From Bilabrum cf. latius (Eukaryota > Bigyra: Bicosoecida > Bigyra > Bicosoecida), in NCBI GenBank assembly GCA_965178125.1, contig OZ237750.1, positions 558,001 to 622,000 of the forward strand: DNA of 64,000 nucleotides, read 5' to 3'. A program made the position numbers and the translations under genes. The notes below the pieces were generated by a model that had not been told where the DNA came from, searched no databases, and worked only from the letters and a program-made list of their open reading frames with translations. This document shows positions 43,901 through 55,900 of this stretch, piece by piece (position 1 is the first letter of the stretch; every line of letters begins with the position of its first letter).

Positions 43901-46900
43901 GCTGGACTCCTCCTTTGTGCTTGATGCATCGAGGATGGTGCAACCCATGCAGGTGATGGCACTTAGTAGCGTGACAGAGGTGACAGTGGAAGACGTCATA
44001 GTACGAGGTGCGAGGACTGGCACGCCTATGGGGTCGCTCGAAACTGACCGGTAGCTAGGATACATGGTCGGGCAAACGACAAGAGACGCGTGCCATGCAA
44101 CGCATGGAACCGCGTGTAACACGTGGCTGGAAAGCACCCGCCTGGATGTCGTGCCACCACCACACCCACTTGCCCTGGACTTGGTGGGCAACACGAGCAG
44201 CAACGCCACAGGAGTAGTCATGATGGATCCACTGCAAACCATGCAGTTGACTGGAGCCTTCATCGGGCTCCATAACCCCCCGCTCCAGGACCAAGGTGCG
44301 TTGTCTCCAATTGTGGCCATCAGTCGTCTGCTGCTTATTGATAGCACAGGAATATAGCGGCAGCAGGGCGTGGGTTGGTAGCCAGCGAACCAGTCAGCGC
44401 ACCTGGCCTCGATCGGAGCTGCAGTGGCGGTGACAGGAGCAGCACAAGTGACCATGAGCCGTGTGCTGTCGATTCGGACTCAAACACCTGCATGGTGCGG
44501 TACCTCGAGCTTGTGGAAGGAGGCTACAATCAATGCAAATGTGGATGTATCTCAGCATGTGATGGAACCATGCGGGGACGAAGAAGGTACCTTGCTTAGA
44601 GCCAATGACGTGGACTAGGTGAGTATGTCCAGTATCTCAGATGTTCGTATCTCCAACACTTGGAAAGTGAAGGAATCTGGACTGCATGCTGTCATGCAGC
44701 AGATTGGAAGCAATGGAGGTCACTCTGAATCGTCCACATTGATGGGTAGGGCACTGCTGCCCTCTAGGCTACTACTTGTCCACGACTTGCCAGCCTGGAA
44801 GCACGCAGCAGGGCGAGACGGCCTGGTTGATGGCAGCATGTTGCCAGTGGATGCCAGCTCTGACTGGTGGCCGAAGCTGGTAGCAGCTAGTAGATAGGAT
44901 ATGGAGCACGGGGGCCGCGTAATGTGGAAGCCATCAAGTAACAGCACTCATGCAAAAGCCATCCGAGTGCTCATCACAGACGCAGTGCTCTCTTCGGACA
45001 GTGGTCGCTTCTTTGCTGCGTCAAATGAGTCTCGGGTGACGGTCTCAGAGTCGCTGGAGGTGCTCAAGTCACTGGATTACTCTGGCTAGCATGGATACCC
45101 CAGCAACAACTCAGACGATAGCTGCTCGCCTGGATATGGTTGCTTGTTGCCATCAGTGGGGGCCTAGGCGCTTTTCGGGCTCAACCAATCCGCTGCGCTC
45201 AACATGGATGCTAGCGGCATGCTTGCGCTCCGACAGTGCGATCACGCGGCATTGATGCGAGTGACTAGGATCTTGGACGCGACCAATGCAATAGTAGGCG
45301 GTTGGACCACTTAGAGTCCATCTTCATTGCAACAGCAACTGAAGGATTAGCATGCATTGCATTTCAATTGCATCAGTCTGGCTTTTCCCCAGGTGTAGTG
45401 GGATCATGTCGTCGGATTGAACGCATCCTTATACAGGTTCCAGGCAGAGTCCCAGGCCCAATCTAGCCATATGTATGCCTCAGGTGGCTTGGTGTCTGCT
45501 CGACTGGCCTCGCGTGGGCTGGAGCTAGGCATGTCCCAGCTCGTTGCAACGGACATTCCAGTCAGCGCTTGGGATGGGGGTGCTGTGGCAGTCACTTCAT
45601 ACGTAGGTAACGACGACAGCGCAGCTAGCCCAACTGCACTATCAGTGCGAATCACGCAGAGCAACCTGACTGGAGCAGTGAGTGCGTTTGGTTCTGGAGG
45701 TCTCGTCTCTGTGCAGTCGCAGGCTGCATCAACAGCGAGCGCTGCGGTGTCAGTGGAGTTCTCCAATATTTCATCTTGTGCTGCCATCGGTGGTTCTGGT
45801 GGGTGTGTTGCACTGTTGCAGTCGCGGCACTCCGTATGGCCTCTAGAGTATAAGCAAACGGAATCACCGGATGCTTCGATCTCGGTGTATTCTTCCTACA
45901 TGAACTAGGGCTATGCTGGGACTATTGGTGGAGCTCTCGCAGCTGTCGGCTTGCATAATGGACGCGTATCTATGTTGCTGCATGATGCTACCATTTTGCA
46001 GACGGTTGGAGGAATAGCTGGTGGTGCTGCTGCACTTCTGCAGCTACCTCCTATCCCAAGCACCACTAGCGGTGGCGCCGACTCGGTCGACCTCTTCGGT
46101 GCTGCCAACGTGACTTCCATAATCGACTCGGTGAATTCTATGACAACTATCAGTAGCGAACATAAGCAGCAAGTTCTCTTGTTGGAGGCGGCCAGGTCGT
46201 TACTAGAAGCAGCTCAACTGCCGCTTGACAGCACCCAACGAGGCCCCTTCAGCAGGATCGGACGGGTTACTCCTGCATCCAGCCTGCCGGACCCACTGGC
46301 TCCTCGAGTCACCAGAGCTACAATTAAGCTATTGGGTAGCACTATCTAGCACTCCTTCGTCGGCAATCCACCCTGCGCTCTTATGAACTCGGACGGCCTA
46401 TTTCAACCGCGAGACTCGCAGCTGTGCCAGGCACAGGACTAGCGAGCATCTGCGCAGAATTATCCTCCATGCATTCCGTGGAATGCAACCTCTCTGGATA
46501 TCGTTTCTGGGACTGGGGTTCTCAACGGGTCTTTTGGTTAGCATCGGATGGGCAGAAGTAGCTGGGCTGACAACCAGCCAACGTGCGGGTCTGATATTAC
46601 ATCATTGGCCACAAGTCCGTGGACAGGCACGTCAAGACTCGCCAAGGTACTGGGCGGTCGCATGGGAGGCGCTTTCACGATGCAAGCTCACGGAGATACC
46701 CTTGTGAGTGTTGCGGACTTGACACGGCCGGGACAGTCACAGGGACAACCCTCGATGATCAGCGACACTGGAGTGGGACTATTCGCGAGTGAGCAGTAGC
46801 TGCGACCGCCCCTGCCAGTGAAAGGGGGTGCTATTTCCATGGACAGGGTAGCTTCCGCCGAAAGAACCAAAGATCTGGTTCAGCTTGGTCTGATAGTAGA

Positions 46901-49900
46901 CTGGAGCGCTGCTGCAGCGTCCATGCGCATTCAGTCTGACTCCGTGCAGGAGCATGCCAGGAGGCTACGACTGGCGTTGTCCAGTGCACAGCAGACTTCT
47001 CTGCCCAGGCGCCGATCTTCTCGTTGTTCTGTAGACGGAGCTACGAACGCGTCAGTGGAGTGGATTTGGCGGCACTAGTGCAACATGTCGCAGGCACCTG
47101 TCATTCAGACTGAGCTGGAGCAGCATGTTCCTGGATTCCCGGGCGACGTAGGGGTCAGCAGCAGCCCCACAGATGCACGGAGGCCGACACTCATCAGCAG
47201 CACCGCTGCATGCCAGCAATTCCTCAACGGATCGTGGTGGATAGACTACATGAATTCCGCGGAAGGCAGCGAGGCCGGATAGCTGGCTGCTGCAGGGCTG
47301 GCTATGGCGTTCAGGTTGAGTCAGCAGTGCGGTAGTACCCCGGATCTGGTCCACTTGTACTGCTCGCGAGAGACCGCAAACACTACAATGCTAGCGCAAA
47401 ATACCACGTTCGGTGAAAGGCAGAAAGTATTCGCTAGTCTTGCCTGCTTGTTGGCGAAAGCTGCAGGCCCTTGGTCGAGAGATACTCACCAGGAGTCCTG
47501 GCAGTTGGCACACTGGCAGGATACCATTCACCTTGGAGGTTCCGTCCACTTGCTGCCTGCAGAAGAGCTGCAGCCCCTCACTGCAGTGGCAAAGCTTGTC
47601 ATCGGTGGCAAGTCTACAATTCAGAGGGGAAGTGCAGCAACCATGCCTGGCAGCTTCTCGTCCGTCGTGTCTGGTGGTGGGCTTATCGCTGTGCAGGGGG
47701 TCCAAGTCCTGGTGCATCCTGGTTCGCAGCTGTTGCATGGTATGGCGGGTGGATCTGGAGGTATAATTCTAGCCAGGCAGTCATCTGTAAGGATTGCTGG
47801 GTCAGTGTTGGAGGGAGGTGTGGCCTGGGATGGCACGGGCGGGTGCCTATCCATGCAAGACGACGAGAGTAGGTAGTCTGTGCTGCGTGACGGAGCTCAA
47901 TTGCGACACTGTGTGGCCATATCGCCTGATGCAAGCCGTAGGCTGTCCACTCCGGGTGATGGGCAGTATGGCGGTGGCTGCCTGGCGACCACCCGAACCT
48001 CGATGTAGATCGGACCTCACGCGCTGCTAAGGAGTTGTCGAGCTAGTGCTTTGGGAGGCGCATGGATGCACACGGGCAAGCAGTCCACTGCAAGGATGGT
48101 GGCCCCTGTAACTATTCAGGATGGAGTAGTACTAGGGGAAGCGTACAATGCAACCAAAGCAGAGCATGGAGTCTTTGAGATTGTGCAACCCAGCACTGGC
48201 CCCCTGGTATAGTCAGAGGTAATGGCCCCACTGAACCTGCAACACATTGTGCCAGGAGGTGGCCTAATAGCCATGGCTGGCGCACTATCCTTCAATACGT
48301 CCCAGTGCCTGCCTCGAGGCTTGTGTGCACTTGCGCAGGGGGCGGTAGTGGGTCTACCGTGGGCGAGGGGCGGGTGTCTGATGGCTGATAGCATGGCGCA
48401 GTTGGAGCTGAAGCATGTGGCCTTCAAGGATTGCACCATTCGAGAAGAAGCAGATCTAGTAAGTTTGGCGCATGCATTGGGAGGACAAGGTGGGGGAATA
48501 TCTGTGTCTAGAATGCTCACATCGAGCAGCGACTATGCTCCCGCATTACTGCACGACGTTCTGATGGAATCCACGAGTGCTAGAGGAGGCGGTGCGGTGG
48601 CTGTGGATGCAAGCACTGTGAACGAAGTGAGAACAAGCCATTTGGCGGTTACTGGGGCTTAGGCCGATGCTGGTAGTGTGTTGTTTTACCCAGACCCTGC
48701 TGGGGCTCCAAAAACACCGACGGCTATAGACTCTGCTAGTGCCTGCCACAGATCGGCTACCAGGGCGGTACAGCCAGACAACGGGACCAACACAATCTCA
48801 GCATGGGAGTCCAGGACTTGTATTGGCGGCCAGATTGCGCTGAAGGCTTGTTCTGGGTGCATTCTTGGGTAGGACATGGGGGGTCAGGCGCTAGGCACAT
48901 CGCTGCTGGATGCCCCAGTGCTGAATTCATGGCTTGGGGCAGAGTGGATTGGCCTCAATGCCACCGGAGCTGGTCCGGGTCAGATTAATAGCACCGCAAT
49001 GGGTCAGCAGGGCAGCATCTGGAGACAGATGAAGCCGTTTGGGTCTGGTCTGCGGAGTGTAGATGTAGAGCACGTGCTCGAGACAGCGGATACCACGGAG
49101 GGCGTCCTTCGGACATCCACTCCATTCCTGCCAGGCATCGAGACGAGTGACCCCTTGCTTGTGGCGGGGCTTCTAGATACGTTTCAGTAGCCTGTATCTG
49201 GGGAAGACAGCCAGCGATATGGTGTTGCGTGCAATGTGCAGGCCACATACGGCCATGATGAGTCGTCCAGGTCAGTCGTGTTGCCAGTGGATTCAAGCAG
49301 TTCGTATGCCCCATCGAGCGTGACAGGACAGCTGCAAGTATTGCCCTACGGCGTGCAAGCGAGAATGGGCGACTTACTCCGGCTGTCCATGAGCTGTACG
49401 AGCAGCGTGCTTGGCATCTCTTCGGAGCCTGTGGTGGTTCTTGCTCGTGTTGCGTCAATTCGGGCTCGAGTGCAAGTCGGTCCATCACATCCTAGAAACG
49501 GCTCTGCAGATGTGATACTGCCTGTCGCTGCAAAGGGCAACCAACAGCTAGCATCCGTCGCCAGGAATGGTCTTTGCTTGTCTTAGCACTAGTTTAATAG
49601 CTCCGGGATCGACTCCAAGAGACCACAACTCCAAGTGCAACTGACCTCAGACAAAGCTGGATCTTCAATGGAATTCAGCACGCGAGTGCATCAATCCAAC
49701 GTCAGCTGCATAGCAGTGGTGACTGCTGCTGGTCCAGACGTGCAGTTGACCGGTGTAGATCTTCTAGTCAACCAGCCAGCGGCAGTGACTGTGGCTCTGA
49801 AAGGGCAGACGTGCTTCATCACAGACACAGACGGGTCCATCACGTTTCCTGCAATGGAGCCAAACCAGGCATTTAATAGCCGCTTGCCATTGCTCGGGAT

Positions 49901-52900
49901 GTCCATGCCTTTAGGTTGGAAAGCTCAACTGGGGATGCAATGCGAATGGCCGAACCCAATAGAAAGTTTCCCTCATGTTGAGGCGGTGGAGGTACGGACT
50001 CCCGTTGTGGCGTGGGCCGTGCGCTCATGGTCAATGCATGGGTCATCAGGCGCGGTCCGAGCCGATCGCGCAGTCGTACACTCCATGCCCCGCCATCGAA
50101 GAAGCCCAAGCCAGTGGCTGCACCCATGGCGGTCGCCGCAGAGCCTCGGCACAGGATCGCAGATCACCGCGTGGACACCTCCGCATCCCCTGGCCCCCAT
50201 GCTGGACTCGCTGGCTGGCACCGGCGCCCTGCATGCTGCGCCTGCTGCCGTCCTGCCATTTGTTCGCCCCGCACTCACGGACGACGAGTCCGTCCCCGAC
50301 TGGCCCTCGGCGCTGCCCAGTCTCGGCAGCGACGTGCAGCCACTGACGCCGGCGCCCGAAGTGGTGCTGGAGGTGAGCGGCGTGGGATCGCGGGACCTGC
50401 TGCAGTATGCCACCAGCATCAGCTGCACGCTGACACTGGAAGCATGGGCCCCGTGGCGGGATGGCGCAGCGGCTCGTGTGGCTGCAGGGGGCAACCTGGA
50501 GTCTCCCCGTCTGGTGGGCAACATCTCGTGGGACGGCGTGCCTGCGTGGGAGGATCTAGGCGATGCGGAGGCGCCGTCCAGCAGTCTGCTGCCGCGGGGA
50601 CCGGACCTGCATGCCGCCACCGCCACGCTGCAAGCGGAAGTCGACGATGGCGCCTGGGCAGATCAGGAGGGCCTGGGCTCCTCCCAGCTGCAGTCGGCCC
50701 AGGCACAGCTCCGGGCCGTGGCCAACGCCACCACCGGCATGTCGTCCAGTAGTGGGGTGGCGCGTGTCCGGTTCCCGCATGTGGGCATAGCCGGCGTATC
50801 GTCGTCAGCATCTGTGGTGCTCGGAGCTCGATGCGCATGGGGAGACACGTACAGCATGATGCGGGCCCCGTCAGCCGTGCGGCCGCTGCTGCGTGCAGAC
50901 GTGCTGCCACTGTCGGTGGCTCTGGATCGGGACAGCATGGCTGCGTAGATCGCCGACACCGTGCAACAGGATGCAGCGCGCAGATCCAGCAACGCCTCCG
51001 TGGCGCCCGTGGTGGTCGTAGCTCCATGGTCGCACAGTCCCGACCAGGACACCTCCCCGACTCCTCGAGAGGTCGTTGGTCAGGTGCAGCCCGAGGGCCA
51101 GGTGCTGGGACTGGTGCCGGCGCCTGTGGCCACGGTGAGCGCGGTGCCTCCGTTCGACAGACTGCTGGTGCGCGGGACCACGCCGCGCAGCAGTAGCTCC
51201 CGCCTGGACTCCGAGCAAGCCGCCAAGGTGCAGCTGCATCTGCGCAAGACCCCTGGAGCAGCGACACGATCTGACCACCAGTGGCCGGGCCGCCTGATAA
51301 TGCCCCACCTCGTGGCAGGCCGTGAGTCCCAGACCGACCGCGCCCCGCTGCCGGCCTCCAGCATCGTCCTTGCCAACGCTTCTGACAGCCGGCCGCTGGT
51401 GCGGGGACTGGGCAGCAGCGCATCGCAATGGGTGGCGAGGTTTCAGCGTGTCGGGCTGGCCACACTGCGCGCGGACCAGCTGGACACCGCCATGCACCGT
51501 GGCGGAGCCGCGTACCTGTCTGTGGAGGCCACGTGGATCACGGGCGAGACCTTCATGCACTCTGCTCCGGGAAGTGATGCATCGGACCTGCTGGCGCTGG
51601 TGCCGCCCATGGCGGTGCGCTGGTGGACGGGCGAGGGCGGGGAGCTGGACGCATGGCGAGCCGCGGCGCATGATCTGCTGGTGACAGCGGAGCATCAGGC
51701 CGATGATCAGGCGTCCGTGGACACGGTTGCGCTGACTGCCGCCATGCCCAGCGTGAGCCGCAACTACATCCTGAGCGGGTCAGCCCCGGATGTGCCTCTG
51801 ACCGATGCCGAGCTGCAGCCGGCCCTGCCATTGCCTCGGGTGGTGGTGGGCATGGTACTGCCGTGCAATCTGACGGATGCGTGGCCGGGTCTGTGGGAAG
51901 TCCCGGAGGCTGGGTCCTTCGAGGCCGGCCAGGGCGCGGGTGCTGGTCTGAGATGCAGGACGCAATCAGCGCCAGCTGACGAGCTGCAAGAGACCAACCA
52001 GACCGCGACCGCGCTGCTGCGACTGCATCGGTCCATGGCGGCTGTGGGTGGATGGCAGGCGCTGAGCGGGCCTGATGCGAGCACATGCGGGTCCCCGCCA
52101 AGGCTGCGCTGCGACGCCTTGCTTGTATCGACATCTTCGTCGTCGGATCCCGGGACCCTCTTGGATGGTGACCTTGTAGGCTGGACCCGCATGTACACCG
52201 TGCCTGTGCCCGAGCCATGGCAGCGGGATCAGGGCTTGGGCGTTATGTGCGAGCAGTCGATTGTGCTGCCCGCGGTGGCACAGGCCCACTCGCTGGGCGT
52301 GGCATCAGACTTCGACAGTGTGAGCACTGTGGATGCCACGTGTCAGTGGCTGACTGGAGGAGCGGTGCGATCGCGGGACAGCCCGAGGATGTCATTAGGC
52401 AATCCGCATTCCATGACAGGCAGCTTGCTGCAGATGCAATCTCCTGTTGTGGCGTGGGCCGTGCGCTCATGGTCAATGCATGGGTCATCAGGCGCGGTCC
52501 GAGCCGATCGCGCAGTCGTACACTCCATGCCCCGCCATCGAAGAAGCCCAAGCCAGTGGCTGCACCCATGGCGGTCGCCGCAGAGCCTCGGCACAGGATC
52601 GCAGATCACCGCGTGGACACCTCCGCATCCCCTGGCCCCCATGCTGGACTCGCTGGCTGGCACCGGCGCCCTGCATGCTGCGCCTGCTGCCGTCCTGCCA
52701 TTTGTTCGCCCCGCACTCACGGACGACGAGTCCGTCCCCGACTGGCCCTCGGCGCTGCCCAGCCTCGGCAGCGACGTGCAGCCACTGACGCCGGCGCCCG
52801 AAGTGGTGCTGGAGGTGAGCGGCGTGGGATCCCGGGACCTGCTGCAGTATGCCACCAGCATCAGCTGCACGCTGACACTGGAAGCATGGGCCCCGTGGCG

Positions 52901-55900
52901 GGATGGCGCAGCGGCTCGTGTGGCTGCAGGGGGCAACCTGGAGTCTCCCCGTCTGGTGGGCAACATCTCGTGGGACGGCGTGCCTGCGTGGGAGGATCTA
53001 GGCGATGCGGAGGCGCCGTCCAGCAGTCTGCTGCCGCGGGGACCGGACCTGCATGCCGCCACCGCCACGCTGCAAGCGGAAGTCGACGATGGCGCCTGGG
53101 CAGATCAGGAGGGCCTGGGCTCCTCCCAGCTGCAGTCGGCCCAGGCACAGCTCCGGGCCGTGGCCAACGCCACCACCGGCATGTCGTCCAGTAGTGGGGT
53201 GGCGCGTGTCCGGTTCCCGCATGTGGGCATAGCCGGCGTATCGTCGTCAGCATCTGTGGTGCTCGGAGCTCGATGCGCATGGGGAGACACGTACAGCATG
53301 ATGCGGGCCCCGTCAGCCGTGCGGCCGCTGCTGCGTGCAGACGTGCTGCCACTGTCGGTGGCTCTGGATCGGGACAGCATGGCTGCGTAGATCGCCGACA
53401 CCGTGCAACAGGATGCAGCGCGCAGATCCAGCAACGCCTCCGTGGCGCCCGTGGTGGTCGTAGCTCCATGGTCGCACAGTCCCGACCAGGACACCTCCCC
53501 GACTCCTCGAGAGGTCGTTGGTCAGGTGCAGCCCGAGGGCCAGGTGCTGGGACTGGTGCCGGCGCCTGTGGCCACGGTGAGCGCGGTGCCTCCGTTCGAC
53601 AGACTGCTGGTGCGCGGGACCACGCCGCGCAGCAGTAGCTCCCGCCTGGACTCCGAGCAAGCCGCCAAGGTGCAGCTGCATCTGCGCAAGACCCCTGGAG
53701 CAGCGACACGATCTGACCACCAGTGGCCGGGCCGCCTGATAATGCCCCACCTCGTGGCAGGCCGTGAGTCCCAGACCGACCGCGCCCCGCTGCCGGCCTC
53801 CAGCATCGTCCTTGCCAACGCTTCTGACAGCCGGCCGCTGGTGCGGGGACTGGGCAGCAGCGCATCGCAATGGGCGGCGAGATTTCAGCGTGTCGGGCTG
53901 GCCACACTACGCGCGGACCAGCTGGACACCGCCATGCACCGTGGCGGAGCCGCGTACCTGTCTGTGGAGGCCACGTGGATCACGGGCGAGACCTTCATGC
54001 ACTCTGCTCACGGCAGTGATGCATCGGACCTGCTGGCGCTGGTGCCGCCCATGGCGGTGCGCTGGTGGACGGGCGAGGGCGGGGAGCTGGACGCATGGCG
54101 AGCCGCGGCACATGATCTGCTGGTGACAGCGGAGCATCAGGCCGATGGTCAGGCGTCCGTGGACACGGTTGCGCTGACTGCCGCTATGCCCAGCGTGAGC
54201 CGCAACTACATCCTGAGCGGGTCAGCCCCGGATGTGCCTCTGACCGATGCCGAGCTGCAGCCGGCCCTGCCATTGCCTCGGGTGGTGGTGGGCATGGTAC
54301 TGCCGTGCAATCTGACGGATGCGTGGCCGGGTCTGTGGGAAGTCCCGGAGGCTGGGTCCTTCGAGGCCGGCCAGGGCGCGGGTGCTGGTCTGAGATGCAG
54401 GGCGCAATCAGCGCGAGCTGACGAGCTGCAAGAGACCAACCAGGCCGCGACCGCGCTGCTGCGACTGCATCGGTCCATGGCGGCTGTGGGTGGATGGCAG
54501 GCGCTGAGCGGGCCTGATGCGAGCACATGCGGGTCCCCGCCAAGGCTGCGCTGCGACGCCTTGCTTGTATCGACATCTTCGTCGTCGGATCCCGGGACCC
54601 TCTTGGATGGTGACCTTGTAGGCTGGACCCGCATGTACACCGTGCCTGTGCCCGAGCCATGGCAGCGGGATCAGGGCTTGGGCGTTGTGTGCGAGCAGTC
54701 GATTGCGCTGCCCGCGGTGGCACAGGCCCACTCGCTGGGCGTGGCATCAGACTTCGACAGTGTGAGCACTGTGGATGCCACATGCCAGTGGCTGACTGGA
54801 GGAGCAGTGCGGTCGCGAGACGGCCCGAGAGTATCATAGGCCAACTCGCATTCCATGACAGGCAGCTTGCTGTCGGTGCAAGTGCCAACAGTGTCTGTTG
54901 GATGGGCAAAAGTGGATAATGCTGGTAGCCAATCCATCGCACAATGCCCGGCGACAGATCCACTTGCTGTGCAACAGGCCGTGGACTTGCTTGCCTCCGA
55001 TGTCTCTGGAAATGACCAGGCGGGGTCTCCCCTCAAGGTGCTGTATGGCGATACACACCCGGTTGCGGTGAGCATTACAAAGTCGTATGCTAATGGACTT
55101 GGTGGCCTCATATTCTTGCCGTTGTCACCAACTGAAGCTGCCGCCACCGGCTGTACCCTGTCAGTCGCCGGTTCTAGCGGGAGCGACGAGGCAGCGAGGC
55201 TGAAAGGAGGGGAGGCTTTCACGTTTGCTCGGCCTCAAGTTCAAGCAAGTGCCGGCGATGCGTCCATTGCTACGCTGTGCATGCAGCTACTGGCAGATAG
55301 AGGGTCAAGGGCACAGCTGGTAGTGTAGTGTGAGCTGTCAGGGCGTATCGTCTACAGTCCGCAGCTACACGTGAAACTGCCTGAGCTTCAGCTGAGATTC
55401 ATGCAATGGCTAGGCACCGTGGCCAAGCCCAGCACGCCGCAGCAGCCGCTGCCTATCAGACCTGCCGGGGCTGTGGGTTTGCAGGATACAGACAGACAAG
55501 GTAGGCCCCTTCCTGCGCAGTGTATCGTGCGCTTAGACGAGGCTGCAAGTCTCCTCGACGATGCATCTAGGCCGTGGGTGAGGCCTCCACTGGGTCACGA
55601 TGGGAGCTAGGATCCCACGCTGGTGACGGCTGCCCTGCTTGTGCCTCCTGCGGGGGGCTACAGGCCATCCGTGGATCTTGATGTACTGGATCTCCAGCTG
55701 GACCAGCGCTAGGCTCGGATGGAGCAGCTGGGCATGGACCCCGACAGCTAGCACGCCGCAACACTCACGGGATCAGCGGGTCTGCCAGCACGCAAGCTGC
55801 TTCCAGTGGTTGCGGCCCTTGATTCCCAGGAGCGCGAAGCAATCATTTCGCTCGGAGGTGTGGTTCCACTGGACCGCGTGGTACTGTAGGCAGACTATGG

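Noticed and set aside
50419-53907. Minus-strand ORFs of 180-348 codons repeated in both tandem copies
   Set aside because: They repeat only because the 2,442-bp unit repeats; the + strand frame is the one continuous with the rest of the gene.
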